The notes below the pieces were generated by a model, which ran no database searches, was not told the origin of the DNA, and worked only from the letters and a program-made list of their open reading frames with translations. From the NCBI GenBank assembly GCA_964631325.1, contig CAZVWJ010000020.1, forward strand, positions 1 through 45,596: DNA of 45,596 bases. The letters run 5' to 3'. This DNA is from CAZVWJ01 sp964631325 (GTDB lineage Bacteria; T1Sed10-126). The first letter of the stretch is position 1. Every line of letters starts with the position of its first letter. Positions 1 through 7,957 of this stretch are shown here, piece after piece. Position numbers and translations under genes: made by a program.

Positions 1-90
1 AATACATACCTCAGAGCAGCCGGGATGGCTGCGAGAATGAATCCGGAGAGTTATGGGTTCTTCGATGAAAAATCGCTCAATTTAGGGTAA
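1..90 (+). CDS. Possible C-terminal end of an upstream gene (partial)
   Basis: The first reading frame is open from the window edge to a TAA at 88-90. It would encode about 29 residues ending in FFDEKSLNLG. If real, it stops 33 bases before ilvE, which would suit an operon. The stretch also contains a short hairpin (GCAGCC/GGCTGC near 16-33). I do not recognise the peptide, and an open frame this short can occur by chance. Confidence 0.25.
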   Translation, partial: NTYLRAAGMAARMNPESYGFFDEKSLNLG

Positions 91-123
91 ATTAAAATTA
101 GAGAAAGGAGCGGATGCGAGACG

Positions 124-1002
124 ATGTCTTCCCTATCAATCTGGATGAACGGTGAATTTGTCCCTGAGGACGAAGCCAGCGTAAGTATCTTTGACCACGG
201 ACTTCTTTACGGAGACGGAGTATTCGAAGGTATCCGGGCTTATCACGGAGCTGTCTTTAAATTAGAAGAACATATTGAACGCCTCTACGATTCAGCAAAA
301 GTAATTAAACTGGATATTCCACTGAATCCGCAGGAAATGACTGAAGCAGTCCTGGAAGCCTGCCGGGAGAACGACGTTGAGAACGGTTATATCCGGCTGG
401 TAGTTACCCGGGGCAAGGGTGATCTTGGCCTGGATCCGGAAAACTGTGCCGATCCAACAATATTTATTATTGCGGCTGACATTGAGCTGTATCCCGAAGA
501 AGCTTATGAACGCGGTCTAAAATTAGTTTCCGTTCCGACCCGAAGAAATATTGCTGAGTCTATAAATCCCCGGGTAAAATCGCTTAATTACCTGAATAAT
601 ATAATGGCCAAAATGGAGGCCAAGCAGGCCGGGATGGAAGAGGGAATAATGTTAAACGACGAGGGCTACGTAGTCGAATGTACCGGCGATAATATTTTTA
701 TCGTGGAGCCGGGCAAAATCATTCGCACTCCACCACCTTATATGGGGGCACTGGAAGGGATTACACGTCAGACCCTTATCGACGTAGCTGAAGCAGAGGG
801 TTATGAAATCCGGGAAGAACCTCTGAATCGTTATGATCTTTACGTAGCCGAAGAATGTTTTGTTACCGGCACTGCCGCCGAAGTGTTACCGGTTATTGAA
901 ATAGATGACCGCGAGCTTAGCGGCGGCGAGCCCGGACCGCACGCTAAAAAATTAATTAATAAATTTCGAAACAGCGTCCGAGAACACGGGACAACAATTT
1001 AA
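124..1002 (+). CDS. ilvE: Branched-chain amino acid aminotransferase (class IV PLP)
   Basis: The 292-residue product has the length and motifs of IlvE, which moves the amino group between glutamate and the 2-oxo acids of leucine, isoleucine and valine in the cytoplasm. The fold-type IV signature DHGLLYGDGVFEGIR lies near residues 24-38. The PLP lysine is probably K152 in RVKSLNYLNN, followed by the E-C-T-G-DN segment near 185-190 and a TGTAAEVLPV segment near the C-terminus. A ribosome binding site AAAGGAG at 104-110 precedes the ATG by a rather long 13 bases. D-amino-acid aminotransferase and aminodeoxychorismate lyase share this fold. Length and the GIR/LNNI motifs favour IlvE. The gene is followed by a non-coding repeat element and not by other ilv/leu genes. 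Confidence 0.9.
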   Translation: MSSLSIWMNGEFVPEDEASVSIFDHGLLYGDGVFEGIRAYHGAVFKLEEHIERLYDSAKVIKLDIPLNPQEMTEAVLEACRENDVENGYIRLVVTRGKGDLGLDPENCADPTIFIIAADIELYPEEAYERGLKLVSVPTRRNIAESINPRVKSLNYLNNIMAKMEAKQAGMEEGIMLNDEGYVVECTGDNIFIVEPGKIIRTPPPYMGALEGITRQTLIDVAEAEGYEIREEPLNRYDLYVAEECFVTGTAAEVLPVIEIDDRELSGGEPGPHAKKLINKFRNSVREHGTTI

Positions 1003-1037
1003 TCCCCTGCTGTCCCCGAATTAAATGACATCTTTTT

Positions 1038-1178
1038 TGAGTCCACTCTAAAAAGGTGTCTAAAGAAAAATCTGACACCTAAATGGTCTTATAAACCAAT
1101 TTTCACCCCAATCTAAATAACGCGTAAGCGTCACAGGCCTTCCCCCATCAATGGGGAAGAGTTTTTAGAGCGGACTCA
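1038..1178 (+). mobile_element. MITE-like inverted-repeat element, family with acgcgt core (copy 1)
   Basis: The element is bounded by 17-base terminal inverted repeats, TGAGTCCACTCTAAAAA at 1038-1054 and its near-perfect complement at 1162-1178 (one mismatch). Runs of T flank both ends and may be the target duplication. Inside are a 7-bp inverted repeat (AGGTGTC/GACACCT, 1054-1080) and a core AACGCGTAAGCGTCAC near 1119-1134. That core recurs in the elements at 7625 and 33417. There is no coding frame. It fills most of the gap between ilvE and mcsA. Confidence 0.6.
1139..1166 (+). terminator. Possible rho-independent terminator inside the element
   Basis: CTTCCCC at 1139-1145 pairs with GGGGAAG at 1153-1159 over a 7-base loop and is followed by AGTTTTT. 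It could end ilvE transcription before mcsA. The same hairpin is part of a dispersed repeat, so its terminator role is only inferred. Confidence 0.35.
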
Positions 1179-1328
1179 TTTTTTTAAAACATTAATTATT
1201 AGCCCCCCACCGGGAACTTATCTGCACCTGACCACAATAATTAAGCCGGAAGATAAAAGGAATAAACCCGGAACCAGATTTGTTTAAGCATTAGGTATTT
1301 ATTGATTTTCTACTGTGAGGGACTACCC

Positions 1329-1832
1329 ATGTTATGTGAAAGATGTAATGAAGCCGAGGCTACCATTCACCAGGTGATTATTGAAGAAAACGAGGTTAAC
1401 CACTATCACCTCTGCGAAAACTGCGCGGAAGAAGTTAAAAAAGAACAGCAAGATAGCGAGTCAACTGATTTGATGAGCAAAGCATTTTCTTCTTTATCTG
1501 AAGCCCAGAGGGAAGCAACCGATACCTGTCCTCGCTGTGGGTTGAAGTTTGAAGAATTCAAGCAGCGTGGCCGGGTGGGCTGTGCTGAATGTTACACGGC
1601 TTTTAAAAACGAGATCAAACCACTGATCAAACGGATTCATGGTTCCGATCAACACGTGGGGCTCTCCAGTCAATCAGCCCAGCTTGGGAAAGTTTCTACA
1701 CAAAGAAAAAAACAGATGTTACAAAAAGAGCTGGATCGCTGTGTAAAGGAAGAGAATTACGAAGAAGCAGCTGAATTGCGCGATCGGATCTCAGAACTCA
1801 AGGACGGCAATACCGATGTCTCTGCCGATTGA
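1329..1832 (+). CDS. mcsA: McsA, zinc-finger activator of the McsB arginine kinase
   Basis: The 167-residue protein carries four CxxC motifs (C3/C6, C29/C32, C67/C70, C85/C88) that would bind two zinc ions. A C-terminal UVR motif follows (about residues 133-160, with the EENYEEAAELRDRI core). This is the McsA layout. McsA activates McsB and helps deliver phospho-arginine-tagged proteins to ClpC. I chose the ATG at 1329 because a GTGAGGGA ribosome binding site precedes it. A TTG at 1302 is in frame but lacks one. The gene overlaps mcsB by 17 bases. The usual first gene of the operon, ctsR, is not present upstream, where ilvE and a repeat element lie instead. Confidence 0.92.
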   Translation: MLCERCNEAEATIHQVIIEENEVNHYHLCENCAEEVKKEQQDSESTDLMSKAFSSLSEAQREATDTCPRCGLKFEEFKQRGRVGCAECYTAFKNEIKPLIKRIHGSDQHVGLSSQSAQLGKVSTQRKKQMLQKELDRCVKEENYEEAAELRDRISELKDGNTDVSAD

Positions 1833-2871
1833 TACACAAATGCCCAGCAAATGGCTCCAGGAGGCCGGCCCGGATACTGACGTAGTAATTAGCAGCCGGG
1901 TTCGTTTAGCTCGCAACCTGGAAAATTTTCTTTTTACTGATGAGATTTCCAAATCGGATCAAAAAAAATTAAGAAAAAAAGTTTTTTCCGTCCTGGAAAA
2001 ATACGACAACAATGGTAAATTGTCTCAACTCAAGCCGGATGAACTGTCACCGGTAGAACAGAAAGTACTGGTTGAACGACGGCTCTGTTCCCGGGAACTA
2101 ACGGAGAATGAATTTGTCGGACTTGCTTTTTCCGCCGGCGAAAAAATAGCAGTGATGATCAACGAAGAGGATCACCTCCGACTGCAGGCTATCGCTCCCG
2201 GCAAAAATTTAGAAAATCCTTTCGAACTTGCCAGTAAGCTGGAGCGGTACCTGGATTCCAATCTAAACTTTGCCTTTAGCGAAAACTGGGGATTTCTCAC
2301 TGCTTGTCCAACCAACCTGGGAACCGGCTGCCGGGCTTCTGTATTGATGCATCTGCCCGGACTGGTTCTCAACCAGAAAATAAATAAAGTTTTAAAAGCT
2401 GTTTCCAACCTGGGTCTGGCCGTTCGCGGTTTTTACGGGGAGGGTAGCGAATCCCGGGGGTTTTATTTTCAACTCTCCAACCAGGTAACCCTGGGCCGCA
2501 GCGACAATGATTTTAAAGCCAGCCTTCAGCGAGTAGTTGAACAAATAATTACCCAGGAAAGAAAAACCCGTAAACAACTAATGAAATCTACCGGAACAGA
2601 ACTTAAAGATCGGATTGGACGTTCCTACGGTATACTCAGATACGCCCGCCAGATGGAAACGGGTGAAGCTCTGCAATTGCTTTCGCTATGCCGGCTGGGG
2701 GTTGACCAGGGAATTGTTCCGCCGATAGAACTAAACCGGCTGGACGGCCTGCTGCAACTGCTTCAGCCCGCTCATTTACAATACACCATAGGGGAAGAAC
2801 TATCAGCAGATAAACGCGATTATTACCGGGCTAAAAAAATCGTGGACGAGTTTAAGTCTAAAACTTCATAA
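1816..2871 (+). CDS. mcsB: McsB, protein-arginine kinase
   Basis: The 351-residue protein belongs to the guanidino-phosphotransferase family and phosphorylates arginines on damaged proteins, marking them for ClpCP. Visible motifs are the nucleotide-binding SSRVRLARN (26-34), INEEDHLR near 115-122, and the active-site cysteine C164 in the LTACPTNLGTG loop. The C-terminal RDYYRA at 334-339 matches the RDxxRA phospho-arginine sensing motif of McsB. An AAGGA site within the end of mcsA serves the ATG at 1816. In many Firmicutes mcsB runs straight into clpC. Here a 283-base gap holding a MITE-like insertion separates them. Confidence 0.95.
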   Translation: MSLPIDTQMPSKWLQEAGPDTDVVISSRVRLARNLENFLFTDEISKSDQKKLRKKVFSVLEKYDNNGKLSQLKPDELSPVEQKVLVERRLCSRELTENEFVGLAFSAGEKIAVMINEEDHLRLQAIAPGKNLENPFELASKLERYLDSNLNFAFSENWGFLTACPTNLGTGCRASVLMHLPGLVLNQKINKVLKAVSNLGLAVRGFYGEGSESRGFYFQLSNQVTLGRSDNDFKASLQRVVEQIITQERKTRKQLMKSTGTELKDRIGRSYGILRYARQMETGEALQLLSLCRLGVDQGIVPPIELNRLDGLLQLLQPAHLQYTIGEELSADKRDYYRAKKIVDEFKSKTS

Positions 2872-2883
2872 TTTTTCATGACT

Positions 2884-3072
2884 CAGAACCTCAAAACGTC
2901 ATTCCGGGCAAGGGAGTGAAACGACCGCGATCCGGAATCCAAAGACATTTGAAAAATGGATTGCCGGGTCATCCAGCACTCAATTGGGAGCCACCAGGTG
3001 AAAAATTGTGACTTTTTCAGCAACCCCCCGATTGAGTGCTGGACGGCAATGAAAAAAGTATTTTAAAGTTCT
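2884..3072 (+). mobile_element. MITE-like element between mcsB and clpC (CAGAACYTCAAAAC-end family)
   Basis: The ends are imperfect inverted repeats: AGAACCTCAAAACG on the left, and AGAACTTTAAAATA read from the right. A perfect 9-base direct repeat TTCATGACT flanks it (2875-2883 and 3073-3081), as expected for a target duplication. Inside is a 12-bp perfect inverted repeat CCAGCACTCAAT (2973-2984) / ATTGAGTGCTGG (3031-3042), plus a cgtcattccggg...ccggaatcca palindrome like common dispersed bacterial repeats. There is no coding frame. Confidence 0.65.
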
Positions 3073-3154
3073 TTCATGACTTCTAACTGAATGTCTTAAC
3101 TGTTATCATGATATAAATGTCTGAATGAATTTATTTTTTAAGGGGTGAACTTTA

Positions 3155-5707
3155 ATGTTTGAAAATTTCACGGACAGAGCACGGAAAGCATTGCGAAAAT
3201 CGAAACGAATTGCCCGGCGAACGGGTTACGGAGAAGTTGAGTCTGAACACCTATTTATGGCGCTTCTTGAATTAGGCAGCGGTATTGCTATTGATATCCT
3301 TCAGGAACTGGGGATTAATCCGGATGATTTACTCGAAGAACTAAGCGAACGAATGGAACATGGCGTAGGGACCGCCGGTAAAATGCAACCTGACTACTCC
3401 CAAAGATTGAAACGGATCCTTTCCCTGGCAGAAAAAAACGCTCGTGAACTCGGACACAATTACGTCGGCACAGAACATCTGCTCATCGGGCTGGCCGACG
3501 AGGGGGAAGGACTTGTTGTAGAGATTTTCGATGAATACGGCGTTTCTTCAGAGGAAGTCAAGAAACTGCTGATGGAAATTCTCGGCGAAGAATACGGTCT
3601 GGAATACGGATTTGTGGTCCCTTCCAACCAGGAACAAAAGAAAAAAAGGAAAGGTAAAACTCAAAAAAGTAATTCCGGCACCCCGACTCTTGACGCTTTC
3701 TGTCGGGATCTAACTGATATGGCGCGTAATGATGAACTTGACCCGGTCATCGGGCGAGAAAAAGAGATCGAACGAGTGACTCAAATTCTCTCACGCCGAA
3801 AGAAGAATAATCCGGTATTAATCGGGGAACCCGGAGTAGGTAAGACAGCAATTGTCGAAGGGCTGGCCAAACAAATTGTAAACGTGGATATACCGCAAGT
3901 TCTCTACAATAAACGGGTCCTGGCCCTTGATCTGGCCTCCGTGGTCGCCGGCACTAAATACCGCGGAGAATTCGAGCAACGAATGAAAAAATTGCTTGAA
4001 GAGATCCAGGAGAACGATAACATCATCCTGTTTATCGATGAACTTCACTCACTTGTCGGGGCCGGTAGTGCCGAAGGAGCTATCGACGCTGCAAATATAC
4101 TCAAACCCGCTCTTGCCCGGGGCGAAATCCAGTGTATTGGTGCGACTACCCTGGACGAATACCGTCAACACATTGAACAGGATTCCGCGCTGGAAAGACG
4201 TTTTCAGATTATTAACATTGAGGAACCCACTAAAGAGGAAACAATCAATATTCTCAAGGGACTGCAGCATAATTACGAAGAACATCACCACGTCGACTAC
4301 ACCAACGAAGCACTGGAGGCTGCTACCCAGCTCTCGCACCGTTACCTTTCTGATAGCTATCTGCCAGATATTGCTATCGACGTCATTGATGAAGCGGGTA
4401 GTCGTTCTAAATTGCGTTCCTCAATGCCGCCAAAGGAAATTCGAGAACTTGAACGTGAGCTGGAGGAAGTTCAAACGGACAAAAGCGAGGCTGTCGCCTC
4501 CCAGGAATTCGAAAAAGCTGCGGCTCTGCGGGACAAAGAGCGTGAAATCAAAGAAAAATTAAATAAAATAAAAGCAGAGTGGAAGGAAGAAGACCAGGAG
4601 TGCCCGAAAATCGTGGAAGAAGACGTCGCCGAACTGGTCAGTGACATTTCAGGAATTCCTGTTTTCAAGTTAACCGAAAAAGAGCAGGAAAAGCTGCTTC
4701 GCATGGAAGAGGACATCCACAAGCGGTTGGTCGACCAAGACCAGGCCGTAGAAGCTCTGTGCCGAGCGATTCGCCGGGCTCGAACCGGCCTGAAGGACCC
4801 CAGCCGGCCAATGGGCAGTTTCATGTTTCTCGGACCTACCGGTGTGGGAAAGACAGAATGTGCTCGTTCGCTGGCAGAACTTCTGTTCGGAGACGAACAA
4901 CACATGATCAGAGTCGACATGAGTGAATTTATGGAGAAACATACGGTATCCCGGCTGGTCGGTGCTCCCCCGGGATACGTCGGCTACGACGAGGGAGGGC
5001 AACTAACCGAACAGGTCCGTCGTAACCCGTATTCCGTTATTCTCCTTGACGAGATTGAGAAGGCTCATAACGAAGTTTACAACATCCTCCTGCAAATATT
5101 TGAAGACGGAGTACTCAGTGATCACATCGGGCACAACGTGGACTTTCGCAATACAATTATCATCATGACTTCCAACGTCGGAGCCCGGGAGATTACTAAC
5201 GCGGGGTCGCTTGGTTTTCGTTCGGATGACGAACAGGCACTTGAATACGAAGAAATTAAGGACCGGGCCATGACCGAGCTAAAGAACCAATTTAACCCGG
5301 AATTTCTCAATCGGCTCGACGAAACTATTGTCTTCAGTGCTCTGACCCGTGAGAATCTCCAGGGAATCATCGATCTGATGCTTAATGATGTCAAAGAACG
5401 GCTGGCCGAACGAGAAATCAAACTGGAGGTTACTGATTCTGCCAAGGATTACCTGATAGAAAAGGGTTATGACCCCGATTACGGTGCCCGACCCCTCCGG
5501 CGGACGATTGAACGAAAAATTGAAGATTCACTGGCCGAGGCCATTCTCCACGGCAAATTTTCTGATGGGAGCAAAATCAAGGTCAGCTTCGAGGAAAAGA
5601 GCCTGCAATTTGAGGAAATAGGTTCAGAGGAGGCAGAGGAAAATAACGAAGAACAACCGGAACAGGAGGGGGAATCTGAAGAACCGGCGGAAGTGACTTC
5701 CGGGTGA
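3155..5707 (+). CDS. clpC: ClpC, AAA+ unfoldase of the ClpCP protease
   Basis: The 850-residue Hsp100 protein unfolds substrates, including phospho-arginine-marked ones, and feeds them to ClpP. In order it has a double Clp N-domain (1-150), a first AAA+ module with Walker A GEPGVGKT (about 224-231) and Walker B ILFIDE (about 291), a middle domain with a UVR motif (FEKAAALRDKEREI, about 450), and a second AAA+ module with Walker A GPTGVGKT (about 560). The C-terminal tail is unusually acidic, with many Glu, and could suit a high-salt cytoplasm. The ribosome binding site AAGGGGTGA precedes the ATG. I saw no CtsR-type operator upstream. The stop codon overlaps the start of the ModE-like gene (GTGA). 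Confidence 0.96.
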   Translation: MFENFTDRARKALRKSKRIARRTGYGEVESEHLFMALLELGSGIAIDILQELGINPDDLLEELSERMEHGVGTAGKMQPDYSQRLKRILSLAEKNARELGHNYVGTEHLLIGLADEGEGLVVEIFDEYGVSSEEVKKLLMEILGEEYGLEYGFVVPSNQEQKKKRKGKTQKSNSGTPTLDAFCRDLTDMARNDELDPVIGREKEIERVTQILSRRKKNNPVLIGEPGVGKTAIVEGLAKQIVNVDIPQVLYNKRVLALDLASVVAGTKYRGEFEQRMKKLLEEIQENDNIILFIDELHSLVGAGSAEGAIDAANILKPALARGEIQCIGATTLDEYRQHIEQDSALERRFQIINIEEPTKEETINILKGLQHNYEEHHHVDYTNEALEAATQLSHRYLSDSYLPDIAIDVIDEAGSRSKLRSSMPPKEIRELERELEEVQTDKSEAVASQEFEKAAALRDKEREIKEKLNKIKAEWKEEDQECPKIVEEDVAELVSDISGIPVFKLTEKEQEKLLRMEEDIHKRLVDQDQAVEALCRAIRRARTGLKDPSRPMGSFMFLGPTGVGKTECARSLAELLFGDEQHMIRVDMSEFMEKHTVSRLVGAPPGYVGYDEGGQLTEQVRRNPYSVILLDEIEKAHNEVYNILLQIFEDGVLSDHIGHNVDFRNTIIIMTSNVGAREITNAGSLGFRSDDEQALEYEEIKDRAMTELKNQFNPEFLNRLDETIVFSALTRENLQGIIDLMLNDVKERLAEREIKLEVTDSAKDYLIEKGYDPDYGARPLRRTIERKIEDSLAEAILHGKFSDGSKIKVSFEEKSLQFEEIGSEEAEENNEEQPEQEGESEEPAEVTSG

Positions 5708-6066
5708 CCAAACTCAACTACAAGCTATGGTTGGAGAAGGACGGGAAAAAAGTCTTCGGGGACGGTCCCTGGGATATTCTTCGGCGGGTACGTGATTCCG
5801 GCTCACTGCGCCAGGCGGCCAATGAGATCAACATGTCCTACAGCCAGGCCTGGAAATTACTGAATAAGCTGGAAAAACGACTTGAATTTGACTTGCTGAA
5901 TAAGCAGGCCGGGGGAAGTGACGGCGGTGGTTCAAAACTGACCGAAAAAGGACAACTGTTCGTGGACACTTTTGGTAAGTTCAAACGGGAGGCACAAGAA
6001 AAGCTCGGAGGGCTTGAAGAATCCTACTTTGATGAGAAATTTTACACGAAATTAGAAATTGATTAA
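5704..6066 (+). CDS. ModE-type winged-helix transcription regulator (HTH domain only)
   Basis: The 120-residue protein matches the N-terminal DNA-binding half of ModE. It has the GPWDILRRVRDSGSLRQAA helix-turn-helix start, the MSYSQAWKLLNKLE recognition region, the glycine-rich wing (GGSDGGGSKLT) and a C-terminal helix. The molybdate-binding TOBE/MOP domains of full ModE are absent. Related stand-alone HTH proteins regulate molybdate or formate dehydrogenase genes in anaerobes, but the ligand here is unknown. The GTG start at 5704 overlaps the clpC stop, so translation should be coupled to clpC. That is an unusual partner for this family. Tail-to-tail with the secreted VCBS protein. Confidence 0.85.
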   Translation: MTKLNYKLWLEKDGKKVFGDGPWDILRRVRDSGSLRQAANEINMSYSQAWKLLNKLEKRLEFDLLNKQAGGSDGGGSKLTEKGQLFVDTFGKFKREAQEKLGGLEESYFDEKFYTKLEID

Positions 6067-6082
6067 CCGGTTCAGCCGTTTA

Positions 6083-7540
6083 TTATAGCTCGTAATACCA
6101 ACGAACCAAGCAACGACCCAGAGAACTACGAAATAAAATGTCCCTGAACAAACGCAGGCGCGGGTAACTTTTCTCTGGAATTTCCATTCTCTGGATCAGG
6201 CACTCGTTGTCGTCGTAATCCTGACTTGAATCCGTATTATTATCCTCAGAATCAACGCTTGTATCGTAACTTAGCTCATAAATTATGAATCGTGACCGCC
6301 CCGAAGAATCACTACCGGTCACCGCCAGATCATCATCCCCGTCTCCTTCCAGGTCGATCTGCTTCAAATCTCCGTGACTTAATCCGGGAGTTAGCTCTTC
6401 ATGAACTTTTAATGTTCCATCCCCCTGGTTAACAAAAGTTATCAACCGGCTATCGCCGGTGTTGTCAATTCCGGAGACCGCCAGATCGGGATAACTATCC
6501 TCGTTGATATTGCCCCAGTCCATACTACTTTTCCACAGCCCCCTGTCCGTTCCCAGAGGCTCATAAAATTCATAAGTTTCAAAAGTTTCTCCTACCGTAT
6601 CAGCCTGTTCATAGATAATTAACCGGGGCGTCCCCTGGTTATCCAGGCCACTCGCCGTAAGATCTGTATCCCCGTCATTATCATAATCGACCCAGTTGAC
6701 CTGGCCGTATTTAAGTCCTTTAAGTTCATCTCGATAATGAGTGACAAACTCATTGCCGGTATCTCCACCGGTTGTGTCACCACCGGTGGCCTGTTCAAAA
6801 ATAATTAACCGGGCCTCTGAATCAGAATCTTTGCCCAGAGCTACTAAATCCTGGTCACCGTCCTGGTCATAATCAGACCAGGCTAAATCTCCGTGGGTAA
6901 GCCCGGTGTCAGTTTCATATTCCTCAAACAAATCCACCGGGTTGGTACAAGAAACTCCGGTTCCACTGCTGGTTACCGTGTAAACTCGCAGGATTTTTGA
7001 TCCAGTATCCCCCATCACCGCCAGGTATTGAAGCTCGGTATCACCACCGGTTCCACCGGAATAAGCCAGCGCACTGTGCTTTAATCCACTGTCCCCCTGC
7101 AGGGGTGTATCTATTTCAGTAAAAGCTCCTGCTCCGTTATTTTGATAAAGTCCAAACTGGTATTCCCCATCACTGCTTTCACCCGTAACTGTCAGGTCAA
7201 CATCACTGTCCCCGTCAAAATTATTCCACGCCAGATCCCCAAAAGCCACCCCTTTACCGGCTCCCATGATTTCATTTTTAAGAAACAATTCACCACTGGG
7301 ATGATTTTTATAAACAAACAGACGGCTGTCACCGCTGTCATCCTGGCCCTGGACAGCCACATCTATATCTCCGTCAAAATCAAAATCAGCCCAGGCCATG
7401 GCGCTGTATTTTAAACCGGTATCCGGACCCCGTTTAGTTTCCGGTGACTGCCAGACTGAATAGGAGTCGGCTTGCACACCAATAGGCCAAAAAACAAAGA
7501 CAACCAGGCTCAGAAAAAGCAATCTCATAGTTTTACTCAT
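6083..7540 (-). CDS. Secreted FG-GAP/VCBS-repeat beta-propeller protein with degenerate CFI-box C-terminus
   Basis: The 485-residue product starts with a signal peptide (hydrophobic run to about residue 24, VQA-DS cleavage). Seven repeats of about 55-60 residues follow, each with a W-x-D-x-D-x-DGDxDL-like calcium loop (DFDGDID, DGDSDVD, DQDGDQD, DNDGDTD, EGDGDDD and weaker ones). Seven units fit one seven-bladed propeller. After an acidic linker the last 40 residues begin with a Cys and contain LRLFRDILF, LGRCLVRWYYEL. This resembles the CFIATAAYGS...FRD...GR..V..YY C-terminal motif found on surface proteins, but the CFIATA start reads CLIQRM and the usual SP plus hydrophobic tail is missing. 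A GAGGTGG ribosome binding site precedes the ATG. Ligand unknown. Confidence 0.75.
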   Translation of the reverse strand: MSKTMRLLFLSLVVFVFWPIGVQADSYSVWQSPETKRGPDTGLKYSAMAWADFDFDGDIDVAVQGQDDSGDSRLFVYKNHPSGELFLKNEIMGAGKGVAFGDLAWNNFDGDSDVDLTVTGESSDGEYQFGLYQNNGAGAFTEIDTPLQGDSGLKHSALAYSGGTGGDTELQYLAVMGDTGSKILRVYTVTSSGTGVSCTNPVDLFEEYETDTGLTHGDLAWSDYDQDGDQDLVALGKDSDSEARLIIFEQATGGDTTGGDTGNEFVTHYRDELKGLKYGQVNWVDYDNDGDTDLTASGLDNQGTPRLIIYEQADTVGETFETYEFYEPLGTDRGLWKSSMDWGNINEDSYPDLAVSGIDNTGDSRLITFVNQGDGTLKVHEELTPGLSHGDLKQIDLEGDGDDDLAVTGSDSSGRSRFIIYELSYDTSVDSEDNNTDSSQDYDDNECLIQRMEIPEKSYPRLRLFRDILFRSSLGRCLVRWYYEL

Positions 7541-7624
7541 TTACAGTCCACCTCAATCTACTTCATCGACATCAGCCCGGTTTCAGCTTAGCGCAACCTT
7601 TTATCAAAAAATTTAAGACAACCT

Positions 7625-7869
7625 CCAGAACTTCAAAACAACTCTGTAACTACATGCTCTCCGAAAAGGGTCTAAAAACTCCTCCCCCTTGACCTTTTTC
7701 CCCCTCACCCTGACCCTCTCCCGCCAGGGGAGAGGGGACTTTTCGGAGAGGCTCTAACTACTCACCTACTCTTTTCCTCCTCAACTTAACAGCGCGTACG
7801 GGTTACAAGCCCTGTCCATGCGCAGGGCAAGTCCTCTCCCACCAGGGGGAGATTAGTTTTAAGGTTTTA
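7625..7869 (+). mobile_element. Composite MITE-like element with a second element nested inside
   Basis: This element fills most of the 417-base gap 7541-7957. The left end is CCAGAACTTCAAAACAACT. The right end reads ATTAGTTTTAAGGTTTTAA, an imperfect inverted match. Near-identical heptamers flank it (ACAACCT before, ACAACTT after). The right half holds the core GCGCGTACGGGTTACAAG and the hairpin CCCTGTCCATGCGCAGGG, both shared in the reverse direction with the copy at 33417-33591. The separate 101-base element at 7654-7754 interrupts it. Confidence 0.6.
7654..7754 (-). mobile_element. Short MITE-like hairpin element, CTCTCCGAAAAG-end family (copy 1, nested)
   Basis: The ends are inverted repeats of CTCTCCGAAAAG. 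The direct repeat TAACTAC (7647-7653 and 7755-7761) flanks it. The interior is the C-rich palindrome CCCTCTCCCGCCAGGGGAGAGGG next to a CCCTCACCCTGA stretch. The same element recurs at 36828-36927 and, in longer form, at 23607-23763, both in the opposite orientation. Confidence 0.65.
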
Positions 7870-7957
7870 ACAACTTCAACATTCCCCTGTATAATACAGG
7901 AAATTTATGTGACAATTTTTTGCAAGTGAGAATTACAATTTCCGGGAGGCTACAGGG

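Noticed and set aside
1..123. T-box or other leader riboswitch before ilvE
   Set aside because: I found no T-box sequence or antiterminator hairpin in the 123 bases available; the window cuts off whatever lies further upstream.
2872..3154. CtsR operator controlling clpC
   Set aside because: No GGTCAAA-type tandem heptamers were found in this gap or before mcsA.
4471..4920. Long open frame antisense to clpC (and others antisense to mcsB, addA and addB)
   Set aside because: These follow the codon pattern of the real gene on the other strand, have low-complexity Ser/Arg-rich translations and no ribosome binding sites.
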